From positions 122,626 to 186,625 of the forward strand of contig NZ_WKJH01000008.1 in the NCBI RefSeq assembly GCF_009674825.1: a DNA stretch of 64,000 bases, read 5' to 3'. The notes below the pieces were generated by a model. That model was not told the origin of the DNA. It saw only the letters and a list, made by a program, of their open reading frames with translations, and made no database searches. This document shows, piece after piece, positions 17,472 through 26,755 of the stretch (position 1 is the stretch's first letter; the number at the start of each line of letters is the position of its first letter). Made by a program: the position numbers and the translations under genes. Source of the DNA: Maribacter luteus (lineage in GTDB: Bacteria; Bacteroidota; Bacteroidia; Flavobacteriales; Flavobacteriaceae).

Positions 17472-17602
17472 AAACAATAAAAATGATAATTTTGATGAGG
17501 TTTTAGAAAACCAAGTCGTACTAAATTAGGGGAGGCTTACCGTTTAGGCTAGGTCCTTACTGTGCAGTACATTACATAAAATCAAAACCTACATCAAGAA
17601 TT

Positions 17603-18115
17603 ATGAAAAAGGAAAGTCCTAAATTTAAAATCGCTTTACATTTTTATTATAAGCATATTGTTGCCATTTGTCTAATAGGTATGTTTTATTCCTGTAAAGA
17701 GAAGAACAACCTACCAGAGGAAATAACACAATTGGAATATACCGAAACGCATGATGTAAACACTCAAGCCTTTAATCTAGTCGGTAAATGGAAAATGGAT
17801 TCTATTTGGACCCTAAAAGATGATAAAAAGATAAAACCAAGAATCGGTTTAATCGATATCTCTTGGACTTTTGATGAAAACAACAATTGGCAACTGGAAA
17901 GTGGTCCCGTTAATGCGAAAATAGAAAACAATGAGGTGGAATTGAGCAATCCAATGAATAAACTCAAATCGAAATATACCGTAACCGATAGCATTTTAAC
18001 TTTGAGGTCCTTAGACCTTAAATATAAAATATTGGAAATTGATTCAACTAAAATTTATATGAAATCGCTTGGGGTAATCAATGAAGCCTACAAGTTTGTT
18101 TCCGTTACACCATAA
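17603..18115 (+). CDS. Lipocalin-like lipoprotein, hypothetical
   Basis: A 170-residue predicted lipoprotein with an unusually long basic start before the hydrophobic part; the lipobox is GMFYSC. The mature part opens with NLVGKWKMDSIW, similar to the start of bacterial lipocalin-like domains (GxW motif), and continues with alternating strands typical of a small barrel. Ligand unknown. The last gene of the accessory stretch; no repeat copy follows it. Confidence 0.6.
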   Translation: MKKESPKFKIALHFYYKHIVAICLIGMFYSCKEKNNLPEEITQLEYTETHDVNTQAFNLVGKWKMDSIWTLKDDKKIKPRIGLIDISWTFDENNNWQLESGPVNAKIENNEVELSNPMNKLKSKYTVTDSILTLRSLDLKYKILEIDSTKIYMKSLGVINEAYKFVSVTP

Positions 18116-18320
18116 AAAGCCAACAGGTGCACATAAAATATTGGGACATTAGGGCAACAAATTGGATACAAAAAATAAATGCATTGTTAAAATCTGATAC
18201 TGTGAACATGACATCGGATGTAAAAATGGTACGGGTCTTATTCATACCAGCAGCTCTTTTTTGTTTTTGGTAGAATAAATTTCATTTCGTTGTTTCTCCC
18301 ATAGCTTTTTCCATTATTCC

Positions 18321-18328
18321 TATATTTG
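18321..18328 (+). promoter_or_regulatory. Candidate -7 promoter element of the S9 peptidase gene
   Basis: TATATTTG fits TAnnTTTG exactly, 23 bases before the ATG of the peptidase gene. A TTGTTTC near 18290 could be the -33 element, at slightly long spacing. Confidence 0.45.
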
Positions 18329-18351
18329 GGTGTACCAACGAAACCCATCCA

Positions 18352-21159
18352 ATGAAAAGACTATTTCCATTATTTCTGCTCCTTATTTCCATTTCCGTTT
18401 TTGCCCAAAAAAAGGCCCTTGACCATTCCGATTATGCCTTGTGGCATACGATCAAAGGGGCTACTTTGGCACCGTACGGGGGCCATGTGCTGTATTCCTT
18501 GGAAAAAGGGGAGAAGGATAATTTCCTAAAAGTGAAAAATAGTCAAGGCAATACGGTCTTTGAACATGAGCGAAGCTCAAAAGGGATGTTCACTTATGAT
18601 TCCGATTACGTGCTGTTCACCATCAAAGCCTGGAAAGACAGTGTAATTGCCATGAAGAGCAGAAAGGTGAAAAAGAAAGACCTTCCCAAGGACACACTGG
18701 GTATTTTGAACCTCAAGACAAATAGTGTGACCAAGATCGGGAATGTAAAATCGTACAAACTTCCTGAAGAATGGTCGGGTTATGTGGCGTATCAATTGGA
18801 GGAAATAACCAAGAAAAAGGAGAAGGATGACGATGGGGAGGAAGAAAAAGATTCCGTCCCAGAAAAAAAGGATAAGAAAAAGAACCCCAAAAAAGTAGGT
18901 AAAAAAACCGGCTATCATGTGGTATTGCGTAATCTGGAAACCCAAAAAGAGGATACCTTGAAATTCGTCACCCATTTCACCTTTGCCAAAAAAGGAAAAT
19001 GGTTTGCCTATACTTCTACCGGTATTGATAAAGAGGCTGATGCAGGTGCCTATGTCATCCATCTTGAAAATGGGGAAAAGACCAAGATCCATAGCGCCAA
19101 AAAAGCGAAATACAATCAATTGCAGTTCAGTGAGTCGGGCAAACAATTAGGATTCGTTGTCGATACCGATACGACCAAAATACAGGTGAGGCCCAATGCC
19201 CTATATCTATGGACAGAAGGAAAAGAAATGGCCGAAAAACTGGTCGATTCCGAATCCGCACCCAAGGGGTATCTCGTATCTTCCGATGGTGAAGTGAGCT
19301 TCTCCAAGGACGAATCAAAACTGTTCTTCGGGTTGCGTAAACCCCCGATCGTCAAAGATACCACCCTTACCGATGAGGAAATCGTAAACGTAGAGGTATG
19401 GACGTACGATGAGCCACAACTCTATACCGTTCAAGAACTACAATTGAAAAACGATACCATACGATCGTACCAAACCGCTATCCACCTTAAAAATAAGAAG
19501 TTGGTGCCCTTGGCAACGGCAGAATTTCCGAACAGTGAACTTGGTGATGAGGGCAATGCAACCTATGCACTTGTAGGCACAACGAAACCCTACGAATTGG
19601 AAAGTCAATGGAAGGGTTATCGAGAAAATGACTACGCGGTCATCAATACCGTAACAGGGGAGACCAAAATGGAGGTAAAAAAGTCACCCAGAATGATGCT
19701 TAGTCCCAAGGCAAAATTCACGTTTGGTTATAATGCCATTGACAGTACGTGGTTTACATATGACATTGATTCAAAAGCCTACACGGCGTTGACCAAGGGG
19801 AAGGTCTTTTATGATGAATTGAACGATTCCCCAAAATTTCCATCACCTTATGGGGTGGCCGGTTTTACTGAAAATGATGCTTCGATCATTTTGTACGACC
19901 GCTATGACCTCTGGGAATTCGACCCTAAATCAGGTTCGGGAAACCGCTTGACCAAAGGCCGTGAAACCAAAACGAGATACCGTTACGTGCAACTTGATGA
20001 AGAGGAACGCTTTTTAAATCCAAAAGGAAAATGGCTGTTGAGCACGTTCAATGAGGAAACCAAAAATTCGGGTTATGCCTCATATGCCCCTAAGGGCAAA
20101 AAGATGGTTTCCTTGATTTCGGGTCCCTTTCGGTATGCGAACGTAAAAAAAGCGAAATTGAGCGATCGGTTGCTGTTTACCAAAGAATCGTTTCAAGTGT
20201 TCCCCGATCTGCATACGAGCGACATGGGTTTTAAAAAGACAACCCTACTCAGCAATGCCAACCCACAACAAAAGGACTACAACTGGGGTACGATCGAGTT
20301 GGTTGATTTTACCTCACTCGATGGTAAGGCTTTAAAGGGACTATTGGTAAAACCTGAAGATTTTGACCCTAAGAAAAAGTATCCCATGCTGGTGAACTTC
20401 TATGAACGCAGTACGGACAACCTTTTTCGCCATAGGGCACCAAGGGCCGAAAGATCATCGATCAACTATAGTTTTTATACCAGTCGTGGGTATGTGATCT
20501 TTAATCCCGATGTCGAATATCGTGTGGGGTATCCAGGTGAGAGTGCTTACAATTGTGTGATTCCGGGCATCACTTCCATGATCGAAAAAGGGTTTGTCGA
20601 TACAAATAATATCGGTGTACAAGGACACAGTTGGGGTGGTTACCAGATCGCTTATCTTGTTACGAAAACCGATATTTTCAAAGCTGCAGAGTCCGGCGCA
20701 CCCGTACCCAATATGATCAGTGCTTATGGTGGAATCCGTTGGTGGTCAGGGCTTAGTCGCCAGTTTCAGTACGAGCATACGCAAAGTAGGATCGGTGGTA
20801 CGCCTTGGGAATACCCTGCGCGGTATATAGAAAACTCCCCCATCTTCAATATAGATAAGATAAATACCCCGCTGTTGATTATGCATAATGATGCGGACGG
20901 ACATGTGCCATGGTACCAGGGCATCGAATTTTTCGTAAGCCTACGTCGTTTGGGAAAACCCTCTTGGTTCCTGAATTACAACGGGGAACCACATTGGCCG
21001 TTAAAACTTCAAAACCGAAAGGATTTCAATATTCGGATGGCACAGTTTTTCGATTATTATTTAAAAGACGCACCAAAACCCGTTTGGATGCAAAGAGGGG
21101 TGCCTGCAATGGAAAAAGGGGTAAATCAGGGATTGGAGCTTATAGGGACTGAAGAGTAG
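18352..21159 (+). CDS. Prolyl oligopeptidase family (S9) peptidase, exported
   Basis: Periplasmic serine peptidase of 935 residues that should release dipeptides or oligopeptides. Signal peptide MKRLFPLFLLLISISVFAQ. The first 620 residues form the beta-propeller, including a highly charged Lys/Glu/Asp insert around residues 155-185 (KKKEKDDDGEEEKD). The C-terminal alpha/beta hydrolase carries GHSWGG with Ser760, the aspartate in NDADGH (Asp847 or Asp849) and His881 in EPHW. Length is a little more than usual for the family because of the charged insert. Monocistronic. Confidence 0.92.
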   Translation: MKRLFPLFLLLISISVFAQKKALDHSDYALWHTIKGATLAPYGGHVLYSLEKGEKDNFLKVKNSQGNTVFEHERSSKGMFTYDSDYVLFTIKAWKDSVIAMKSRKVKKKDLPKDTLGILNLKTNSVTKIGNVKSYKLPEEWSGYVAYQLEEITKKKEKDDDGEEEKDSVPEKKDKKKNPKKVGKKTGYHVVLRNLETQKEDTLKFVTHFTFAKKGKWFAYTSTGIDKEADAGAYVIHLENGEKTKIHSAKKAKYNQLQFSESGKQLGFVVDTDTTKIQVRPNALYLWTEGKEMAEKLVDSESAPKGYLVSSDGEVSFSKDESKLFFGLRKPPIVKDTTLTDEEIVNVEVWTYDEPQLYTVQELQLKNDTIRSYQTAIHLKNKKLVPLATAEFPNSELGDEGNATYALVGTTKPYELESQWKGYRENDYAVINTVTGETKMEVKKSPRMMLSPKAKFTFGYNAIDSTWFTYDIDSKAYTALTKGKVFYDELNDSPKFPSPYGVAGFTENDASIILYDRYDLWEFDPKSGSGNRLTKGRETKTRYRYVQLDEEERFLNPKGKWLLSTFNEETKNSGYASYAPKGKKMVSLISGPFRYANVKKAKLSDRLLFTKESFQVFPDLHTSDMGFKKTTLLSNANPQQKDYNWGTIELVDFTSLDGKALKGLLVKPEDFDPKKKYPMLVNFYERSTDNLFRHRAPRAERSSINYSFYTSRGYVIFNPDVEYRVGYPGESAYNCVIPGITSMIEKGFVDTNNIGVQGHSWGGYQIAYLVTKTDIFKAAESGAPVPNMISAYGGIRWWSGLSRQFQYEHTQSRIGGTPWEYPARYIENSPIFNIDKINTPLLIMHNDADGHVPWYQGIEFFVSLRRLGKPSWFLNYNGEPHWPLKLQNRKDFNIRMAQFFDYYLKDAPKPVWMQRGVPAMEKGVNQGLELIGTEE

Positions 21160-21266
21160 TTGTTTTATTTCGGCTCTAAGGCATGGAAAAAAATGGAAAT
21201 TTAGGCTCGGGTCGTGATATATCATTGTTGTGCCTTATATCCCAAATCGAAAAAAAATTACGATAG

Positions 21267-21848
21267 ATGAAAAGGATTACTGTTTTTTGTGGTTCAAGTT
21301 TTGGAATTGATACTGATTTTGAAATTCAAGCTAAAGAACTTGGACGAAAGTTAGCACTTGAAAATATTGAGCTGGTTTATGGTGGGGCAAATGTTGGATT
21401 AATGGGTGCTGTTGCGAATGGAGCATTGGAAGTATCAGGCAATGTTATCGGGGTATTGCCCAATTTTCTAAAATCTAAAGAGATTGCCCATAATGGATTG
21501 ACCGAATTGATTTTGGTTGATTCAATGCACGAAAGAAAAACTAAAATGAATGACCTTTGCGATGGTGTAATTGCTTTACCCGGAGGTTTTGGAACGCTCG
21601 AGGAACTATTTGAGATGTTGACTTGGGGTCAATTGGGACTTCATAAAAAACCAATAGGATTATTGAACATTAACGGGTTCTATAATGAATTGATTAATTT
21701 CTTGGATAATATGGTTCATAAAGGACTATTGAAAGATGTAAATCGAAAAATGGTTCTAGTTGGTGATAACATTGATGAATTACTCGAAAAAATGAAAACT
21801 TATGAAGCTCCAAGTATAGAAAAGTGGATTACTAACAAAACTGTTTGA
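21267..21848 (+). CDS. LOG family protein (TIGR00730 Rossmann fold)
   Basis: Cytoplasmic 193-residue protein of the LOG family, nucleotide 5'-monophosphate phosphoribohydrolases that in plants and some bacteria make active cytokinin. Signature motifs are intact: CGSSFG at the start, YGGANVGLMGAVA (38-50), SMHERK (86-91) and PGGFGTLEE (105-113), which bind the phosphate and hold the catalytic Arg and Glu. Length is standard. Compared with its neighbours it is more AT-rich. In flavobacteria the likely role is nucleotide salvage. Confidence 0.92.
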   Translation: MKRITVFCGSSFGIDTDFEIQAKELGRKLALENIELVYGGANVGLMGAVANGALEVSGNVIGVLPNFLKSKEIAHNGLTELILVDSMHERKTKMNDLCDGVIALPGGFGTLEELFEMLTWGQLGLHKKPIGLLNINGFYNELINFLDNMVHKGLLKDVNRKMVLVGDNIDELLEKMKTYEAPSIEKWITNKTV

Positions 21849-22059
21849 ATAAAATCATCGAATACCCCAATAACTTCTACTTTATTGGTTCAACCATGTA
21901 CCGATCCATACCAATGCGGCAGTGCGGTAAGGAACTCCTGTATAACCATTACAAAAAAAATACGGCTCCATGCAACTTATTCAAAACAAATACGTTGTGA
22001 AACATAGTAATCAAAGGGGGTAAGCGCTTATAGAACGTTTGCTTTTAAAATTAAGGACT

Positions 22060-23289
22060 ATGTATCTAAAAAAATTGCCCTTAATCGGAATGTTGGTTTT
22101 AATTTTCTCCTGCTCTAAATCGGAGGATACGGCATCGGAAAATAACCTGGAAATAGAAACCATAACCCTACCGACCTCTGCAGTGGATTATAGTGCAATG
22201 GACAATTGGGTTTTTCATCCGAGCAAAACTACCATCTTGCCTTTTTATAATTTGGATATTTCAGTTATTGAGAAAGATCTGCAGGTTTCAGAAACCATAG
22301 CAGTGGCGAACAATTCCGATACCGATACGGGGATAGATGTTTTTTGGGTCCATCCGACCCAGTTGAGTACTGTACAAAACTATAGTGGCCCCCAAACCAT
22401 TGCTATTTCGGAACAAGACAAAACGACCATAGGTTTAACCGTAATCGCACAGGGTGGTTTGCTTGCCAAATATGGTCGGGTATTCGCCCCGCATTACAGA
22501 CAATCTACAGGAATTACATATGACCAGAATACGGACAAAGAAGTACAGGCCAATGTAATAGCTACCTCGTACAGTGATATAAAAGCTTCTTTTCAGCATT
22601 ATTTGGATAATTACAATAATGGGAATAAAATAATCCTGGCCGGACACTCACAAGGTTCTTATCTTTTGGGCCTTTTGCTTAGGGATGTTTTTGATACCAA
22701 CGACAATCTAAGGGCCAAATTGGTTACCGCAGCTTTGGGCGGTATGGGGTATGTGTATGCCAAGGAAGGGGAATATAAAGGTGGTTGGTGGCAAAATATT
22801 CCGTTATGTACCACCACCGATGAATGCGGGTGTATACAAAATTGGGTGAGCTTTGATGAGGAACAGGGTATACCTGAAATCAATTACGGCTTGCCGGAGT
22901 TTAATCCATACCTAATAAATAGTGGACTTGTTTACAGGGAATTTAATGAGGGTGAGGATTGGTTCGTTTCCGATTTCAGTTACTATGGGGAAACTAAAAC
23001 ACCATTGCAAAATTACATAACACCAGATGCCGGTTATGGTCTTGGTGAAGGAAATAACTTTCTTGCTTTTAATGATATGTTTATGGTAAGGCAAAGAAGG
23101 GAAGGGGTGCAAAAAGTGGTTTTGAGTATAGAAAACGATATTTCGGTTGGTGATCAAAGACCTAATGACCTTGAGGGTGAAAAAGAGCATGTGAATTATT
23201 TAAAATGGGGCTATCATATAAAGGATTACCATGTTTATTTATGGGCACTCATGCAGCAAATAGATGCTAAGCTGGCAAACTGTGGTTAA
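22060..23289 (+). CDS. DUF3089 alpha/beta hydrolase-like lipoprotein
   Basis: Exported lipoprotein of about 409 residues with a DUF3089 alpha/beta-hydrolase-like domain. The nucleophile elbow GHSQGS (Ser197) is intact, preceded by IILA. The frame is open back to a TTG at 22039, but the ATG at 22060 gives a proper lipoprotein signal (MYLKKLPLIGMLVLIFSC, Cys at 18), so that start is chosen. Cysteines in CTTTDECGC may form disulfides. Substrate unknown; esterase- or lipase-like activity is the family guess. Confidence 0.85.
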   Translation: MYLKKLPLIGMLVLIFSCSKSEDTASENNLEIETITLPTSAVDYSAMDNWVFHPSKTTILPFYNLDISVIEKDLQVSETIAVANNSDTDTGIDVFWVHPTQLSTVQNYSGPQTIAISEQDKTTIGLTVIAQGGLLAKYGRVFAPHYRQSTGITYDQNTDKEVQANVIATSYSDIKASFQHYLDNYNNGNKIILAGHSQGSYLLGLLLRDVFDTNDNLRAKLVTAALGGMGYVYAKEGEYKGGWWQNIPLCTTTDECGCIQNWVSFDEEQGIPEINYGLPEFNPYLINSGLVYREFNEGEDWFVSDFSYYGETKTPLQNYITPDAGYGLGEGNNFLAFNDMFMVRQRREGVQKVVLSIENDISVGDQRPNDLEGEKEHVNYLKWGYHIKDYHVYLWALMQQIDAKLANCG

Positions 23290-23446
23290 ATGAAGTAAAT
23301 GGCGCTATGGTGATTATGGACTTTTAGATTGCCCGTAACCACATAAGTAGGTGGTCATCAAAAGCAACTTTTAAGGATATTAGTGATACTGAAACTGGCA
23401 TTACCCTAAACGAAAGTACTTGAACATAATATTTTCTAAGCATAAT

Positions 23447-23461
23447 ACGTTCAATGAACGT
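23447..23461. promoter_or_regulatory. 15-bp palindrome upstream of a secreted protein gene
   Basis: ACGTTCAATGAACGT is a perfect 7+1+7 inverted repeat, 26 bases before the ATG at 23488. Too short to act as a terminator. It could be an operator; no regulator can be assigned. Confidence 0.35.
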
Positions 23462-23487
23462 GTACTTTAACTTTCAACTTTTTATTA

Positions 23488-24138
23488 ATGAAATATCTGT
23501 TTTTTATTTTTTTCATAGGAACCACGGTTTTGTTTTCTCAAGCTCCTGATGCGGGTTCCTTGGTTAAGATCCATGAAGCTACGAGTACCGAAATCAATAC
23601 CATAGCAAGTCCTGAAAAAGGCTCTTTTGTCTACGATACGACCTTGGACAAAATGCTCTTTTATAATGGCACGGTCTGGGTAGAGATAAACGATAACCAA
23701 CCTACGGCATATACGGGCCATTTTATCATATCGGCAACAGGGAGCCAAACGATAACGGCTTTGCCTTTTGAACCCAGTTCCATTTCATTTGTGGCCCATG
23801 CCAATATAGAATCCACAACGATCAATAATGATAATGGGGTCGGGAATAACTCCAACACCATAGTAAATGCTTTTGGTACCATGAACGGCTATGCTAGAAA
23901 TGACGGTGGATCAATAAGCCAGCAAGTGATTTATGTGGGAGGTAGCGGTACTTCAATCAACGATATTTCTAGATATTCCAATTCCAATGAATGTATCGGT
24001 ATTCGTTATTCTAACCAAAATGGTGATAGTTTAGGGCTGACTACGGCCAGTTTAACTTCTTTTACAACTGACGGTTTCATTATCAACGTAACCAATAGGT
24101 CCGATGATGTACTGGTTATGTTTACAGCTTATAAATAG
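23488..24138 (+). CDS. Secreted hypothetical protein
   Basis: A 216-residue protein with signal peptide (MKYLFFIFFIGTTVLFSQ). The segment GSFVYDTTLDKMLFYNGTVWVEI is a motif found near the N-terminus of many flavobacterial secreted adhesin-like or tail-fibre-like proteins. The rest is rich in Ser, Thr, Asn and Gly and is predicted to be all-beta, with no cysteines apart from one in NECIGI. It lacks a C-terminal type IX sorting domain. Function unknown. Confidence 0.65.
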   Translation: MKYLFFIFFIGTTVLFSQAPDAGSLVKIHEATSTEINTIASPEKGSFVYDTTLDKMLFYNGTVWVEINDNQPTAYTGHFIISATGSQTITALPFEPSSISFVAHANIESTTINNDNGVGNNSNTIVNAFGTMNGYARNDGGSISQQVIYVGGSGTSINDISRYSNSNECIGIRYSNQNGDSLGLTTASLTSFTTDGFIINVTNRSDDVLVMFTAYK

Positions 24139-24382
24139 GTTTTTAGGGGATTGGGAATTTCAATAACAGATCCATTGGGCTTGTAAATTCCATTAAAACA
24201 AGTACTCCGTAAAACTGTTGGAATAAAAAAGCTTAAATATTATTGTAAGGTTATCAATTAGTTGTAAGTAGTAAAATTCTAACAAATTTCAATAAAATTG
24301 TTTATTTTCGGCCCTTTTAATTTGATTGGGAACTTCCTTATGATTAGACTCTTGATATGATTATTGGGAACATTTGAGTAAT

Positions 24383-24730
24383 ATGGATATAAAATTTAAG
24401 AGGGATCAGGATTTCCTTTATGTTGATGTAGTCGGAAGTTTTGACTTGGATTCCTTTATAACATTGTTAAGAAGAATAGGATCGGAAGATAACGATATGA
24501 TTATCATAGACGCAACTGATCTGCAAGGCACCGATATTTCGTATGATATTAGATATGAACTGGTTGTTGCTGCGAAAGAATACCTGAATGAAGAAACAAA
24601 ATATGCAGTTGTATGGCCGCCAAAAGACATCAACAATTTTATAATCAGTAATCTAAATCGTTTCGGTGTTACCATTCAGATATTCCCTAAATTGGCCAAA
24701 GCAAAAAAATGGCTGCTGAGCCTTTCCTAA
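24383..24730 (+). CDS. STAS/SpoIIAA-like small protein
   Basis: A soluble protein of about 115 residues. The pattern of strands and helices (FLYVDVVGSFDLDSFITLLRRI, MIIIDATDLQGT, ATKYAVVWP-like strand, RFGVTIQIF, AKKWLL at the end) fits a STAS/SpoIIAA-like domain, with the aspartate-containing IIIDATDL loop in the usual place. Such proteins bind partners or lipids. The frame is open from a TTG at 24374; the ATG at 24383 is preferred. No neighbouring anti-sigma or kinase gene. Confidence 0.6.
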   Translation: MDIKFKRDQDFLYVDVVGSFDLDSFITLLRRIGSEDNDMIIIDATDLQGTDISYDIRYELVVAAKEYLNEETKYAVVWPPKDINNFIISNLNRFGVTIQIFPKLAKAKKWLLSLS

Positions 24731-24811
24731 ATACAAAACCGTAACCCGGGCCATTTCGGGTATATTTCGGGTTTACCACTTTAGGACTGGTAAAAATAAA
24801 GAATCTTTTAA

Positions 24812-25726
24812 ATGATAAACCCTACTAAAGATGCCATTGCGGCCAACGACTTTATTTTAATGGAGGGTGCCGTGATAGAGGTTTTACGTCGTGGCGGGAA
24901 GGTTTCCCTGCATCCGGATCTTCTTAACTCCCCATTGATTTATAATAGGGAAGGAGGGAATGCTCTTTCATTTATTTTCAGCGCTTATATTGCTATTGCC
25001 CAAAAGAATGATGTTCCCTTTTTCATGTGCACCCCAACTTGGCGTGCGAATAAGGCAAATGTGCAAAAGTCGGGCATAAAAGAATCCGTTAATCGTGATG
25101 CCGTAAGGTTCATGAAAAAGCTTCGGGACAATGCCGGTGATTTTAGTGAAAAAATAATGATCGGCGGAACCGTGGGCCCCAAAAATGATTGTTATACCCC
25201 TACCGATGGACTTTCAAAAGAAGAGGCGGAAGAATTCCATGCTTGGCAGCTATCGGAATTACAAAAAGGGGGTGCGGATTTCATAATTGCCGAAACCCTT
25301 CCCAATGTTCAGGAGGCATTGGGATTGGCAAGTGCTGCATCGAATCTGAACCTTGATTATATCATAAGTTTTGTGATCGGGAGAAACGGGAAAATTTTGG
25401 ACGGAACGTCTTTGTCGGATGCCATGCAGCTGATCGATAATTCGGTTGGCAAGGTGCCATTGGGCTATGCTGTCAATTGTGCGCATCCTTCCTTTTTATG
25501 TGCGGAAAACCAACCCAAGGAAATCTATGGTAGGTTGATCGCCTTTTTAGGGAATGCTTCGGCATTGGATCATTGCGATCTTGAAAATTCGGACTGCCTA
25601 CATGTGGACAATGTAAGCGACTGGGGAGACGAAATGTTGCGATTGAACCGTGAATTCGGGATAAAGATACTAGGTGGCTGTTGTGGCACCGACGAAAGAC
25701 ATTTGGAGTATTTGACAAAGAATTAG
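24812..25726 (+). CDS. Homocysteine S-methyltransferase family protein
   Basis: Cytoplasmic zinc-dependent methyltransferase of 304 residues. The zinc ligands are Cys223 (NCAHPS) and Cys290-Cys291 (GGCCGT), and the barrel begins with MEGAVIEVLRRGG, a variant of the usual DGGxGTxL start. Active members transfer a methyl group from S-methylmethionine or similar donors to homocysteine. Length is standard for stand-alone members. The donor cannot be predicted. Confidence 0.88.
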   Translation: MINPTKDAIAANDFILMEGAVIEVLRRGGKVSLHPDLLNSPLIYNREGGNALSFIFSAYIAIAQKNDVPFFMCTPTWRANKANVQKSGIKESVNRDAVRFMKKLRDNAGDFSEKIMIGGTVGPKNDCYTPTDGLSKEEAEEFHAWQLSELQKGGADFIIAETLPNVQEALGLASAASNLNLDYIISFVIGRNGKILDGTSLSDAMQLIDNSVGKVPLGYAVNCAHPSFLCAENQPKEIYGRLIAFLGNASALDHCDLENSDCLHVDNVSDWGDEMLRLNREFGIKILGGCCGTDERHLEYLTKN

Positions 25727-25733
25727 TGGAATA

Positions 25734-25811
25734 TGTCATTTCGACAACGTGAGGAACGAGCCATAGCCATATCTTGATGTGATTCCGCTACGTGCCTCAT
25801 TCGTAATGACA
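25734..25811. repeat. REP-like imperfect hairpin
   Basis: Inverted ends TGTCATT (25734-25740) and AATGACA (25805-25811), with inner complementary parts CG/CG and TGAGG/CCTCA. This TGTCATTTCGAC type of hairpin is a common dispersed repeat in Bacteroidota. It follows the methyltransferase stop by eight bases and could stabilise the transcript end. Confidence 0.6.
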
Positions 25812-25826
25812 CTCGGACTTTAAAAA

Positions 25827-25843
25827 GTTTTCCGGCCTATTTT
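25827..25843. repeat. 17-bp direct repeat, left copy
   Basis: GTTTTCCGGCCTATTTT occurs here and again at 26584-26600. The pair brackets a lone minus-strand gene. Confidence 0.5.
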
Positions 25844-25998
25844 CATTTTCGTAGTAAATCGATAAATTTCCACAGCTTCTATAAACACCCCTAATAAGAA
25901 CTTCTTTCATAAAGTCGCGCATACGGAATAAGGCTGTGGCCTTAATAACTTACCATGAAATGGTAATAAAACCTAGGGAAGGATTTTTATTTAAAATT

Positions 25999-26469
25999 TT
26001 AAAAAACGATTGACTTTTTAAAAATAACCCCCTCTTTTCTATAAACCAACACGTAATTAATTTCATTTTCCATAGCGTAGTATTCTGGTGTACTTTGCAA
26101 TGGCCATTCTTCCGTTCTTATACGTATTAATTTATTTGGCCATTCTTCAAAACTTTCAGAAGGACTTACTTTTTTAAAACCTTTTAACCATTTGTCGATA
26201 TTTTCGGGATTCACCTTTACCACATATCTATAATCCTTATAGCCAGCCGTTAATAAAGTATGTATAGTAAAGGTGAATCCATTCGAATTATGGAGTAGGA
26301 ACTCTGCATTTTCAAAATCACTATAAGCAGTAATTTCTTTTTTAAGAACATTGACCCTTTCCTCTTTAGTTCCGTAATTTATACTGTACAGCTCATCTTT
26401 TATGTTCTTTTCTGCACAACCATATAAAACGATAATAAATAGAAAGTAGGCAATAAATGGTCTTTTCAT
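25999..26469 (-). CDS. Hypothetical lipoprotein
   Basis: A 156-residue lipoprotein: hydrophobic start MKRPFIAYFLFIIVLYGC with Cys18 as lipidation site. The mature part is charged and mixed alpha/beta, with EEWPNKLIRIRTEEWPL near the middle of the C-terminal half; no known domain seen. It is the only convincing minus-strand gene between 1 and 42777, and it lies between two copies of a 17-bp direct repeat. Both facts suggest a separately acquired unit. Confidence 0.65.
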   Translation of the reverse strand: MKRPFIAYFLFIIVLYGCAEKNIKDELYSINYGTKEERVNVLKKEITAYSDFENAEFLLHNSNGFTFTIHTLLTAGYKDYRYVVKVNPENIDKWLKGFKKVSPSESFEEWPNKLIRIRTEEWPLQSTPEYYAMENEINYVLVYRKEGVIFKKSIVF

Positions 26470-26583
26470 TTCATTAAAGGATTGATAATGTAAAAATAAA
26501 AAATCCGTTGCGCTTTATATTTAAAATTCACCTTTGATTTCAATGCCATTAACCGTGTTATTGGGCCAAAAGTTAGTCGATGG

Positions 26584-26600
26584 GTTTTCCGGCCTATTTT
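26584..26600. repeat. 17-bp direct repeat, right copy
   Basis: Identical to 25827-25843, same orientation, 757 bp apart. The 286-base gap 26470-26755 in which it lies holds no other recognisable feature. Confidence 0.5.
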
Positions 26601-26755
26601 TCCGGTTTCTAATATTTCAAGAAATTAAAAACAACTTTTCGTTCTTAGGTTCTTAATGAAGCAATGCAAAAAAGAACAAATTTCAATAAATTAAAAGGAA
26701 CGAAATCGTAATTTTATGGCAAGAAAACACAAGAAAAGTTCCCAATACCCAACAA

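Noticed and set aside
14057..17480. True integron with attC sites
   Set aside because: Layout fits, but no integrase is present in the window and the core-site consensus was not found; kept only as a hypothesis.
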